Shown here: one piece after another, positions 11,882 to 22,825 of the stretch
Numbering within the stretch: position 1 is the stretch's first letter
How the letters are laid out: every line of letters begins with the position of its first letter
Assembly (NCBI RefSeq): GCF_902167145.1
Contig: NC_050096.1
Location: 79,914,683 to 79,978,682, forward strand
Source of the DNA: Zea mays
Lineage: Eukaryota; Streptophyta; Magnoliopsida; Poales; Poaceae
Length of the DNA stretch: 64,000 nt
Reading direction: 5' to 3'
Translations under genes and position numbers: made by a program
Notes under the pieces: generated by a model
Databases searched by the model: none
The model's input: the letters and a program-made list of their open reading frames with translations, nothing else
Told to the model about the DNA's origin: nothing

Positions 11882-12084
11882 TGTCACACACGGGTTTTAG
11901 GGGCACCAAACCGTGGCGTAAATTTCACCAAGTGTGCTGGTACCAAGTCTCACATATATGATGACTCATGGTACAGAAACGAATGTCACATCTTTATTAT
12001 ATAATGGAGTTCTATATAAATTAGTTAAATAATTACATCATACGAAGACAACAATCCAGCAACCATAGTTGACTAGGAGATGAC
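11882..12084 (-). repeat. 5' LTR of D, inner piece (203 bp)
   Basis: Begins TGTCACACACGGG on the plus strand and stops at 12084 where the LTR of element A begins. The last five bases ATGAC pair imperfectly with ACGAA at 42161-42165 as a possible, decayed target duplication of A. Confidence 0.65.
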
Positions 12085-12938
12085 TCTCACACCCGGTTTT
12101 AGAAGGTAAACCGAATGCGAACCATGTATGTGCTAGGATCAGAAATTCACGGACATAGCGATTACATAAATGACTCATCATGGCATAATGCTTTGAATAA
12201 TAATAAAGATTAAGTGATAATATTATAGACTAGAGTCATTTACATAATATAAATCAAAGTGCACATAATAGAAACGTAGCCAATGTAAATAAAACTCACC
12301 ACAGGCAGCTGATTGGGGAGGTCGCTAGCCTAATCCTCGAACTCGTCGAAGTCCTGGAACTCCTAGAGATCTGCCTCGACACCTTCTTCTTTACCTGAGC
12401 ATAGATTGCACCAAAGGCAACCTGGTGTTTTGTGAAAGCAAGGGTGAGTACACATCAACGTACTCAGCAAATGTCCCATTTGGCTGAAGTGGACTAGCTT
12501 TATGTGGGGTTAGGGTCAAGCAGTTGCTTTTAGTTGGTCAGGTAATTATAACTAGTAGAGAGCCAGGTTTTAATATTAACCCAAGTTGTTAGCCCAAAAG
12601 TACTCCTTCCAAACGGAAAGAATACTTGAAATCATAATCATAATCATAATAGAAACCAACATTATCCTCATCATCATCTGTAACAAAAACATCTCTGATC
12701 AATGTGTCTCTAATCAATGGAGCTCCCTTGGCCACTCATAACCGCGAGCATGGCTGGTATATCAGTTTCATGACACTCTGCAGAGGTTGCACACTTTACC
12801 CATGAGCCGTGATTCTCGTTTTGCCCAGAGATCATGACTCTCCATTGATCACTACCAAGGTAACCTAGTTGGGTCTCACTACGTGGTTTTTCCCTAGGGT
12901 CCCCACTATGCGAATGTTGGAAATGACCATTGCATAGT

Positions 12939-13176
12939 GACCATCCGGCGTACCAAACCTATACCTCCGCCCTCAGGGAAAGTGATGGGACGATGCCCAT
13001 ACCAAAATCCCTAAGTGAGATTATTGGAGCCATAACAGATGCCACCATTGCCATAGAGACCATCTGGCGTACCAAAACCTATACCTCTGCCCTCAGGAAA
13101 AAAAGCCATGGGGCGATGCCCGTACCAAAATCCCTGAGCAAGAATATAGGAGCCATAACATATGCCTCCATTCCCC
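12939..13176. repeat. 119-bp tandem duplication inside the A LTR
   Basis: Two units start at 12939 and 13058, each with GACCATC(C/T)GGCGTACCAAA near the front. The same pair exists in the right LTR at 39267 and 39386 with the same period, so the duplication predates the insertion of A. Confidence 0.7.
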
Positions 13177-13421
13177 AATGACCAAAACCAGCACCCAACA
13201 TAAGACTTCCCTAATTACTTAGCCAAGGGCGTCCCATACCACTCTCATGGTTGCACTGTTTTCCTGGGCGGTCATCCAACAAACTAGTCCTTACGGAGAG
13301 GCACTCGAGAAACCACTCGAGTCCCCTTAAATGTCACGGTATCATCATCATAATCAAAAGGAAAAACAGCGTATCATAAATAATCTCATCATGTTCATTG
13401 ATTAATGTGAAGCACTAGCAT

Positions 13422-13434
13422 CACTACCGGAATC
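13422..13434. repeat. CACTA left terminal inverted repeat
   Basis: CACTACCGGAATC, matching the reverse complement of 21903-21915 with one mismatch. Confidence 0.95.
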
Positions 13435-13440
13435 TGGGCC

Positions 13441-13760
13441 TTTGTCGAGTGCCATGATCTTTGCCGAGTGTTTTTTTTCAGGCACTCAGCAAAGAAGACT
13501 TTACCAAGATCCGCACCCGGCAAAGTCCTGCGCTCGGTAAAGAACTTGTTTACCGAGTGTGTGACACTCGGCACAGAGAAGCACTCGGCAAACACTGTTT
13601 TGCCGAGCGGCAAACACTCGGCAAAGACGGCGCTCGGCAAAGGGTCGTTAGCGACCATCTACAGCTTACGGTCGTCAGCCTTTGCCGCGGGCCGAAAGCC
13701 GGCACTCGGCAAAGCAGAGTCTTCGCCGAGTGTCATCTCTGAACACTCGGCAAAGTACAT
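13441..13760. repeat. CACTA left subterminal repeat array
   Basis: Many copies of TTTGCCGAGTGT and its inverse ACACTCGGCAAA in both orientations. In this superfamily such 10-12-bp subterminal motifs bind the element's TnpA-type protein. A further pair at 14693-14730 belongs to the far arm of the large inverted repeat. Confidence 0.9.
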
Positions 13761-14727
13761 TTTTATTTTTTTATTTTGGCCACCAAACTTTTTGTGGTAG
13801 GTTCCTACACTATGTAGACCTACATGTACCATTTTGGGACAATTATAACATTGTTTTCAACAGCTAGTAGATTTATTTCGTTTATTTGAATTTCTTCAGA
13901 AAATTCAGATTTGAACAGCAAGTCACTCGAAACTTGGAAAACCGTACATGCAAAAATGATACACATGTTATTTAGCACAAGTTACGACCGATTTCAGGAG
14001 CGGACCGGAAACTTCGAGCACCATGCTCACTCAACATGGCCGTGAACTTGCCATCCAGTTGTTTAAAAATTGTATAAAACACAAACAAAGTCAAAAAAAT
14101 CATGAAACTTGTCCACGTGTCATGATATCATATGTAGAGGTTGTGATAAAAATTTGAGAATGTTTCGAGAAAGTTGTGACGTACTATGTGTAGAAACCTA
14201 GGAGAACTACTTTGAAACTCTATGATTTCATGTGTGGGACTCCAAGGTTTCTACACATAGTACGTCTCAACTTTCTCAAAACATTCTCAAATTTTTATCA
14301 CAACCTCTACATATGATATCAAGACACGTGGACAAGTTTCATGATTTTTTGACTTTGTTTGTGTTTTATACAATTTTTAAACAACTGGATGGCAAGTTCA
14401 CGGCCACGTTGAGTGAGCATGGTGCTCGAAGTTTCCGGTTTGCTCCTGAAATCGGTCGTAACTTGTGCTAAATAGCATGTGTATCATTTTTGCATGCACG
14501 GTTTTCCAAGTTTTGAGTGACTTGCAGTTCAAATCTGAATTTTCCGAAGAAATTCAAATAAACAAACTAAATCTACTAGCTATTGAAAACAATGTTATAG
14601 TTGTTCCAAAATGGTACATGTAGGTCTACATAGTATAGGAACACACCACAAAAAGTTTGGTTGGGAAAATAAAAAAAATAAAAATGTACTTTGCCGAGTG
14701 TTTAGAGATGACACTCGGCAAAGAAGC
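13721..14727. repeat. Large inverted repeat inside the CACTA element, arms ~485 bp, loop 35 bp
   Basis: The left arm 13721-14204 and right arm 14240-14727 are near-perfect reverse complements. Example: GTACTATGTGTAGAAACCTA on the left against AAGGTTTCTACACATAGTAC on the right. The loop is 14205-14239. The outermost part of the arms is made of the subterminal repeat motif itself. A transcript through this block would fold into a long hairpin. Confidence 0.9.
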
Positions 14728-14814
14728 CTTTGCCAATTGTCAGATCACGGGCACTTGGCAAAGCTCTCGTACGTAGCATGTTGTAAGTCATTTCTTTCTC
14801 ACTCTCTCACTCTC

Positions 14815-15245
14815 TTCTCTCCACGCCGCCACGCCGCCGCCCCACGCCGCCGCGCCGCTGCCCCTGCCCCTCGCCGGCGCCCCTGCCCCTCACCCGCCAC
14901 GCCCTCGTCGGCGCCCGCCTGCCCTCGCCCGCTGCGCCGTCGCCCGCCGTGCCCCTGCCCTCGCCGCCGTCGCGCCCCTGCCCTCGCCGCCGTCGCCGCG
15001 CACCCGCCCGTTGCGCCCTTGCCCGGCCACCGCGACTCGCCCTCGCCCGACCACCGCGCCCTCGCCCCTTGCCCTCGCCCGGCCGCTGCGCCCGCGCCCC
15101 TCGCCCTCACCCAGCCGCCATGCCCGCGCCCCTCGCCCTCGGCCGACCGCACACGCCCTCCACGCTCTCGACTGTCGCGCCCTCGACCGTCGCTCGCACC
15201 CCGTTGTCTCGCCCGCGACCCGCCGTCACGCCCGCGACAAAACCT
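14815..15245. other. Very GC-rich low-complexity block ahead of the transposase gene
   Basis: Short CGCCG, CCCTCGCC and CGCGCCC runs repeat for about 430 bp, in sharp contrast to the AT-rich flanks. Open frames exist on both strands but encode only Pro/Ala/Arg-rich sequence, so no gene is called. It may be part of the element's promoter/5' leader. Confidence 0.5.
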
Positions 15246-15480
15246 CCAAGGTGATTTATATGAAATAATTAGGTTTAATACTGAGTCAAATTTATATACA
15301 TGTATGCTTAAGTTAATATGTAGTCTTGTTGTGTTATCTCTGATGGATTGAATATATATAGATGTGAATTATGCGTGGATGTCAGCCATCGTGCTGATAC
15401 TTTTATTTGCAGGATTTCGTAACTTCCCCGTGTAGGGGAGGTGCTGCCGAAATTTTGTATTGATAGGCTTCTGTTAGAGG

Positions 15481-18400
15481 ATGGAGGACCGTGAGTGGAT
15501 GTACACTGGCCGTAGAGGAAGGAACGATGTCACCACTGAATGGATTAGAAATACTGATGATTTCGTGGAACGGGCATATGGCGAAGCTGCTAAAGGAGCG
15601 AGTCTAGTCCCATGCCCGTGCAGCAAATGTGCCAACCGGAAAAGAAAACCAAAGAAGGCCATGGTAGAACATATTTGGAAGAATGGATTTACGTCGGGCT
15701 ATACTCGGTGGATATTTCATGGTGAAGCACATCGTACGAGAGAGGAGGTGCTGTGACAACGCGTCGAGGATTATGACGTGGATGCGGGGGTAGCAGATAT
15801 GTTGAACGACTATCAGGAGGCACAGTACACGGGAGGATGTATGGATGATGAGTCAGAGCCGACTGCAAAGGCGTTCTACGACATGTTTGATGCGGCACAG
15901 AAGCCCCTTCACGGCCAGACAAAGGTTTCTCAACTGGATGCCATTGGACGTGTAATGGCATTCAAGTCGCAGTACAACATGAGTAGAGACACATTCAATG
16001 GCTTGTTGACGGTTATTGGGAGCCTGCTTCTGGATGATCACGTTCTGCCAAAGAGCGTGTACGAGGCACATAAACTCCTTTGTGCACTCAAGATGACGTA
16101 TGAGCAGATCCATGCTTGTCCGAAGGGCTGCGTGCTATTTAGGAAAGAATACGCGGAGGCAAAGTATTGTCCCAAGTGTAAATCGTCTAGGTTCATGGAG
16201 GTAGACTCTGGTGATGGACAGAAGAGGCAGCTCGACATCCCCTTGACAATCCGACGGCACCTTCCGTTCATACCGAGGATCCAGCGTCTGTACATGACAG
16301 AGGAATCCATGGAACAAATGACATGGCACAAAAATGGAAAACGATACAATCCTGACAAGATGGTGCACGCATCCGATGGTGAAGCATGGAAACACTTTGA
16401 TGCCATTCACCATGAGAAAGCCGAAGAGGCTCGTAATGTACGTGTTGTGTTGGCCACAAATGGGTTCAATCCCTATGGAATGAGCGCTGCCCCGTACACA
16501 TGTTGGCCCGTGTTTGTTATCCCAATCAATCTCCCCCTGGTGTGTGCTTTCAAAGGCAGAATATATTCGTGTCGTTGATAATTCCCGAACATCCGGGGAA
16601 TAAAATGGGCGTGTACATGGAGCCTTTGATCGATGAATTGGTACGTGCCTGGGAGGAAGGGGTATGGATGTATGACCGAGCTACAAAGACAAACTTCAGA
16701 ATTCATGTTTGGTACCAGTACTCCATGCATGACTTACCGACGTATGGGCTATTCTGCGCCTGGTGTGTTCATGCTAAGTTCCCATGCCTAGTTTGCAAGG
16801 AAGCTCTCAAGTTCATTTGGTTGAAAAAGGGTGGCAAATATTCGTCCTTCGATAAACATCGACAATTTCTCCCTCCTGACCATCCATTCCGCCTAGACAT
16901 CAAGAATTTTACGAAAGGTGTCGTAGTGATAGACCACCCACCTGCAACGATGACTAGTGCCAAAATTCGTCAACAGATAGATGGGCTTGTGGCCAATACA
17001 GAAGGTGGTTTTGTGGGATATGGTGAGCAGCATATGTGGACACATAAGTCTAGCTTGACTCTGCTCCCCTATTATGACGACCTGCTCCTTCCACACAACA
17101 TTGACGTGATGCACACTGAAAAGAATGTTGTCGAGGCACTATGGGCAACAATTATGGACATTCCTGATAAGTCAAAGGATAACGTAAAGGCAAGAGTGGA
17201 TCTAGCAGCGTTATTTCATAGACCAAACCTAGAGATGAAGCCGCCAAGTGGCGGAAAGACGTGGAGAAGGCCTAAGGCCGATTTCGTCCTAAGCAGGGCC
17301 TAGAGGAAGGAAGTACTTCAGTGGATCAAGATGTTGATGTTTCCTGATGGTATGCAGCTAACCTGAGTAGGGGGTGAACTTATCTACTATGCGAGTCTTA
17401 GGGATGAAGAGTCATGACTTCCACATATGGATTGAACGTATTCTTCCTGCGATGGTTCGAGGCTATGTCCCTGAGCATGTCTGGCTAGCGCTTTCAGAGT
17501 TGAGCTATTTCTTCCGTCAGCATTGTGCAAAAGAGTTATCTCGGACCGTGGTTGTAGACTTGGAAAGATTGGCACCCATATTACTGTGTAAGCTTGAGAA
17601 GATATTTCCACCCGGATTCTTCAATCCCATGCAGCATTTGATTCTTTATCTCCCCTATGAGGCACGAATGGGGGGGCCTGTGCAGGGACGTTGGTGCTAT
17701 CCGATCAAGAGATGTCTAAAGACTATTCGAAAGAAATGTAGAAATAAATGCAAAATCGAGGCTTTCATTGCAGAGCCATACATTCTAGAGGAGGTGTCAA
17801 ACTTCACAACAACTTATTATGGTGACAAACTATCGAGCGTGCATAATCCACCCTCTCGTTACAATGATGGCGACAATGAATCGATCCTTAGCATATTTCA
17901 TGGCCAACTCGAAAGCGCAAGTGGCTCGACCACTAAGACCCTGACACATGAAGAGTGGCGGCATATCATGCTATATGTATTGACCAACCTTGAAGAGGTG
18001 ACGCCATACATGGAACAATTTCTTCATGAATTCTGGCGTCAATCAAGGGACCCCACTCCACAGGAATATGACACTCTTCTTAGAAAGGGTGCGAGAAATG
18101 GGTTGCTCGATTTCATTTCCTGGTTCAAACATAAGGTATGTGCTTAGTTTGTAAAAGAGATACATCTTTGAACTCAATTTAGCGTCTTTTAACTTGTGAA
18201 TACTTGCAGGGCCAAAGAGACCCGTCTATGAGTGCCGAGTTGAGACAAGTAGCCAACGACTTTGCTTATAGGGTCAAGAAATATTCTGGGTATGACGTCA
18301 ATGGATACCATTTTCGCACAACAAACTACGACAAAAGTCCGCCTAATCGGAAAACAACGTGTTCTGGAGTCTTTACGCCCGGCCTTGACGATGTCGATTA

Positions 18401-18992
18401 TTTTGGACGAATCGAAGAAATATATGAGGTCAATTTTTATGGTTCCAAACCTCTTACTCCAGTGATATTCAAATGTCATTGGTTTGACCCTCAAGTGACG
18501 AGACAGACACATTCAAATCTTGGGATAGTCGAAATTCGACAAGATTCCACCATACCAGGAGACGATGTCTATATCGTGGCCCAACAGGCCACACAAGTGT
18601 ATTATCTCCCATATGCGTACCAAACGAAAGAACATCTTAAGGGTTGGGATGTTTTGTATAAGGTATCGCCGCACGGGAGGTTACCTGTTCCTAACGATGA
18701 AGATTACAACTTAGACCCGGACACATATGATGGAGAGTTCTTCCAAGAAGATGGGCTAGAAGGGCGATTTGAGATAGACTTAACCGAAGCTATCGGAATG
18801 GACGTAGATATTGAAATGGTTGTTGACGAGGAGGATGATGAGGTGCAAAATGATAATGACTTAGTAATCCTTGAAGGCAATGACATTAATGACGAACTTG
18901 CGCCTTCCGATGGTGTTGAGATTGAAATGGTTGATAGTGATGATGAGAGTTATGATCTGGCTAACCCCGATACATATGAAGATTATTTTTAA
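15481..18992 (+). pseudogene. TNP2-like CACTA transposase, broken by stops and frameshifts
   Basis: From the ATG at 15481 the domains are in the order known for plant TNP2 transposases. First is a Transposase-associated domain (MEDREWMYTGRRG, then a Cys cluster VPCPCSKC); then Transposase_21 (CLVCKE, LPHNIDVMHTEKNV, from about 16600); then a DUF4218-type region (17374-18135). A 74-bp intron follows (18136-18209, AG/GTATG to TTGCAG), then a DUF4216-type region (CHWFDPQ) and an acidic tail ending at TAA 18990-18992. Disruptions: an in-frame TGA near 15754, a frameshift near 16530 where the frame should continue into PPGVCFQRQNIF, and a stop near 17301. The protein would cut and join the terminal repeats. 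Confidence 0.9.
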
Positions 18993-19094
18993 TCGATGTA
19001 ATGCTATATGACTTTTTATTTTGCACCTGTTCTTAAATACATATTTTTATATGTGCTTATTTGTTTACTCTTAATTGCAGGTTTTTGGACAAAT

Positions 19095-21077
19095 ATGGTC
19101 GGTGGTAATTGGCTGAGGAGGAGGGGGGAGGAGGAGTAGGACGGCGGACGAGGCAGAGCAGGCGGCGCCTCAGGACGACCTTGTCCAGCAGCAGGCGGCG
19201 CCTTAGGACGATGACGACCAACAGCAGGACGCCTCAGGTTCTAGCGCCTCAGGTTCGAGGAGCATCTACCTGCGAGGTCCCGCGAGTCTCCCTTAGTGTC
19301 CCATACTTCGGGACAGGCGACCGCTGATTCATCCGGATGGGGAGAGGTATGTAACTTTATGTTCTTCATTCTTGTTCATATTATGTGTTCAAATCATAAT
19401 ATAAACTAACACTTTTATTTATCACTTGGACAGGTCTTGGACGGTTGTGGATTATGTTGGGGGTCATCGTTGCCCCCTAATGGCATCCTCGGCCTGCTGT
19501 GCAGGGAATACTTCCCTGGACTGGTTGAGTACGCCGGAGTGACGGCCTAGCCTACACCTTCGACCACTATGTCGTCGCCCCCGATGCAGTAGACCAGGAC
19601 GGCCGGGAATTCAATAACAAGGCAGAGCGGGTGAAGCAAGAGCTGTGGGTAAGTCTTAGTATAATGTAAAATATATCGCATTCGTTGCAAATTCTTGAAA
19701 TAATGTATGGATACATCGTTTTTGTATGCAGGATTTCTTCAGATGCGAGGCTGGATACGAGGCTAGGGCGGATGTGGCAGCCACCACGAGATGTAAGAAG
19801 CTCATCGTGGACATGCACTATGAGGCCCGAATCTAGGCCATCGTCACCTACCACGGCTCCGTCCTTGGAGAGAAGGTGACCAAGCAGCAAGCCCGAACCA
19901 TGTCATTGACCAGGGACCAGTACCTGCAGGTAAAGTCATGCATGTTTGGTACCAGTACTCCATGCATGAATTTTATTTTATCTTCTGATATACACTTTAC
20001 GTGTTTACTTTGTAGATGATACCACATTGGTGCACCGCACATCCTCTGTGCTGGGAGTAGATGGTGGACAGGTGGTGTTTGGCTGAGTGGGACGAGGCGC
20101 ACAACGCTAGCCGGGAACGGCGTATGATGATGCAAGGTCCCTCCCACCACCAAGGCAGCCGGAGCCTGGGCCAATATGCCGAAGCATGGGTATGCCCTCT
20201 TTTTAATTTAGGTATATAGCACTGGATTAGATACTATTTCTAACTATCTCGTTAGTTTTCTTGCAGTCGACGTCACATGGTGGCCGACCTTGCTCCACCT
20301 TCTCGGCCTATGCTATGGCTCATAAGGGCAAGGCGACGTCCGACGTCACCTACAACCCGGATGACGGGCCCAAGGCCTACACCAACCCCGCCGTCTACAG
20401 CCTCCTTCATGACTACATCGCCATGGCGCAGGAGGTCCATGGCCTAGATTATGATCCGAGCACCGAGCCGATCGACCCCGATGTGCTCATGAGGGTCGGA
20501 GGAGGCAAGAGACATGGGCGGTACTGGATTGCTGACGGGGCAATCAACTCGTCCTCCACTCCCACTCTGTCTCAGGTGCGAGCAAGGAGCACGGGCTCGA
20601 GTCCAGCCATACGACCTCGGCACGATAGCTCACAGCATCGCATACAACAACTCGAGGTTAGTGCTTCTGTAACTCATCCTTCCTTGAGTTATATACCTTA
20701 TCTTTGAGTTACTATAACGTTGGCTTGTAATATTACAGACCCAACTAGAAGAAGAGAGGAGGGAACGTCAAGAGATGGAGGCGAGGATAATGGCGGAGCA
20801 GGTAGCGGCTGATTAGAGGATGGCGGAGATGTTCCAGTACATGCAGAGCCTTGGCGCCGCACATGGTTTCGCTTCGCCACCTCCATTGTTCCCTACAGTT
20901 GACCCTGCTCTGTTCCAAACTCCTGTGAGTATCAAAATTGTAGTTACATGTTGGTAATGCATCTGGTATAACACATGCAATCTCTTCTCTATGCAGGACC
21001 AATCTGGGGCGGCATCCAACAACCCTCATGAAGGGTTCAGCCCAACGCAGCACCAGTCGAACCGCCCACCTCCATGA
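19095..21077 (+). pseudogene. Second CACTA gene, Ptta/En/Spm (Transposase_24) type, multi-exon, degenerate
   Basis: Exon-like blocks separated by GT-AG introns can be read as one protein. They include CREYFPGLVEYAG, DFFRCEAGYEARADV, QYLQMIPHWCTAHPLCWE, then HGGRPCSTFSAYAMAHKGKA, KAYTNPAVYSLLHDY, DPDVLMRVGGGKRHGRYW, and a final Glu/Arg-rich coiled coil (EEERRERQEMEARIMAEQ) with a Pro-rich tail ending at TGA 21075-21077. This is the C-terminal organisation of plant Ptta/En/Spm proteins, the companion gene (TnpA role, binding subterminal repeats) of CACTA elements. Several in-frame stops are present (around 19140-19205, 19836, 20060 and 20815), so it is scored as a pseudogene. Exact exon limits are not certain. 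Confidence 0.75.
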
Positions 21078-21355
21078 GAGTTATGTTTTCAATGTTTCGA
21101 ACACAAAACTTATGTTGAATACTTGTCAGAGCTTGTGAACTTGTGTTGATACTTCTGAACTTCTGTTAATACTGTTTGTGTTGAGAACCTCTCAACTTAT
21201 GTTGAATACTTATGTCAGAATTTGTGTTAATACTGTTTGTGTTGGCTATATATGTCTGTGATGATCTATGATGTATATATGTGATATCTGTGAATATCTT
21301 TTGTTTGTTTGGATGAAATAGGGAAAACAAATAAAAAAGGTGTGTACTGGTCACT

Positions 21356-21897
21356 TTGTCGAGTGTGACACTCGGCAAAGAGGTGCTTTGCCGAGTGTCA
21401 GGACCATAGCACTCGGCAAAGAGCCAAGACCTGGGCACCGGTATAGGTTCTTTGCCGAGTGTAATGGCTCTAGCACTCGGCAAAGAAGCATGCTTTGCCG
21501 AGTGCCATAATAAACACTCGGCAAAGTACCTAACATGGGGACCCCTCTGGTGGATTCTTTGTCGAGTGTAGGTAGTAGACACTCGGCAAAAAGGTAAATT
21601 CTTTGCTGAGTGTATTAGGAAACACTCGACAAAGGAGCCGTCTTTGCCGAGTGTCACCTGGGACACTCGGGAAAGACGCCGTCTCCGTCAACCGGCACCG
21701 TAACGGCTGTTTTTCTTTGCCTAGTGTTCTCTGACACTCGGCAAACCACTTTGCCGAGTGCCCGAGAAAAAGTACTCGGCAAAGAAGGCTTTGCCGATTT
21801 ACTGTGTGCCGAGCCCTCTTTGCCGAGTGCGACACTCGGCAAAGCCTTTGCCGAGTGTTTTTAAGGCTTTGTCGAGTGCTTCAGGCACTCGACAAAG
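21356..21897. repeat. CACTA right subterminal repeat array
   Basis: About 540 bp of alternating direct and inverted TTTGCCGAGTGT motifs with spacers of 10-40 bp, ending just inside the right terminal repeat. Denser than the left array. Confidence 0.9.
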
Positions 21898-21902
21898 CCG
21901 TC

Positions 21903-21915
21903 GATTCTGGTAGTG
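21903..21915. repeat. CACTA right terminal inverted repeat
   Basis: GATTCTGGTAGTG, whose reverse complement CACTACCAGAATC matches the left end with one mismatch. Followed by CAC, the right copy of the target duplication. Confidence 0.95.
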
Positions 21916-22499
21916 CACAAAGCTAAAACAAAATAACCCAACCCACATAGGTAAACAAGGACATGATAAACAAAAGCTAGTCAGTCCTTAGGTATAAATT
22001 GTGTAAATGCGGGGAGTGAATTATAAAATGAGTAGGATATAGATGAGTCAAGGGACACTTGCCTTCACCAGACAGATGCTCAGGGTCTTCAACTTTGTAG
22101 AACTCGAAGAACCTGATCACATGGTCGCTGAAGCTTGATCTTCGATCCCTCGAAGCTCGGGAACTGATCGCAATCTAATCGCAACGCGAAACGAAGACGA
22201 ACAGACACAGCAAACAAACATTTATATTCATAAGAACATTACACCATGCCAAGAAAAACATAATAAAAACATGTAAAACAAAATAGAGTGCGCTACTACG
22301 GTCACGCGAGGAAAAGAAATGTCGAACTCGAAGCTATGGTCAAGAAGTTAACGGGTTTACGCTAAACAAATATTAACCATAACATTTAATTCGACATTAT
22401 CAAATATAAATAATATCTACCATTTAGTTTTGATTAATCTGTTACACTAACAGTTATCAATTAAATAAGAAATTTAATTAACACGAGCGGTTCTAAGCG

Positions 22500-22825
22500 A
22501 GGTGAGTTTACGACACAGAAACAACACAACAACGTGCGAACGACGCGTGGACACGCGCGACATAGCACGATAACGACGCACGAAACAGTACGCGCGACCG
22601 GCACGAACGACGCGCGAACCAGCACGCCACCACGTACGGAACAGCACGCGCGATACTAGTAAATGGCACACGCGACATACGCACACGATGTGTGACAACG
22701 CGTGCGAATAGCACGCACGACACATGCGAACGACGCGCAAAATAGCACGCGCGACATGTGCGAATGACACGCGGATTAGCACGTAACCACGTGCAAAACC
22801 GCGCACGCGATACTCGAGATAAACT
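22500..22825. repeat. CG-rich minisatellite-like stretch in the A LTR (left copy)
   Basis: Irregular repetition of ACGCGCGA and GCGAACGACGCG-type words for about 320 bp. The same stretch is at 40335-40620 in the right LTR. Open frames over it are by-products of the repetition. Confidence 0.6.

Larger units (their letters stand above)
10780..12084 (-). mobile_element. D: outermost gypsy element, left piece (gag start, leader, primer site, LTR end)
   Basis: D is split by insertions. This piece holds its gag N-terminus (10780-11249), a leader of about 600 bp with no gene (11250-11865), an iMet-type primer site, and the inner 203 bp of its 5' LTR. The rest of that LTR resumes at 42161 after element A. 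The solo LTR C has the related block ACTAGGAGA at nearly the same distance from its own LTR start (about 210 bp), which supports joining the two pieces. The remainder of D lies to the left of the window. Confidence 0.7.
13422..21915 (+). mobile_element. CACTA (En/Spm) DNA transposon, 8494 bp, degenerate
   Basis: Terminal inverted repeats begin with CACTACC, the mark of the CACTA superfamily. They are flanked by the 3-bp duplication CAT (13419-13421) / CAC (21916-21918), one mismatch. The unoccupied site is present in the other LTR of element A at 39749-39751 (TAT, with identical flanks GCACTAG and AAAGCTAAA). The element has dense subterminal TTTGCCGAGTGT repeats, a ~0.5-kb inverted repeat near its left end, a TNP2-like transposase gene (15481-18992) and a second Ptta-type gene (19095-21077). 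Both genes carry stops or frameshifts, so the copy is probably immobile on its own. Confidence 0.95.

Noticed and set aside
13441..13760. Regular short repeats as a CRISPR-like array
   Set aside because: Motifs occur in both orientations with irregular spacing inside a CACTA end, and the genome is a plant's.
14611..15351. Long plus-strand open frame (246 codons) in the CACTA element
   Set aside because: It crosses the inverted repeat and a GC-rich low-complexity block. The opposite strand is equally open and the product is only Pro/Ala/Arg-rich.
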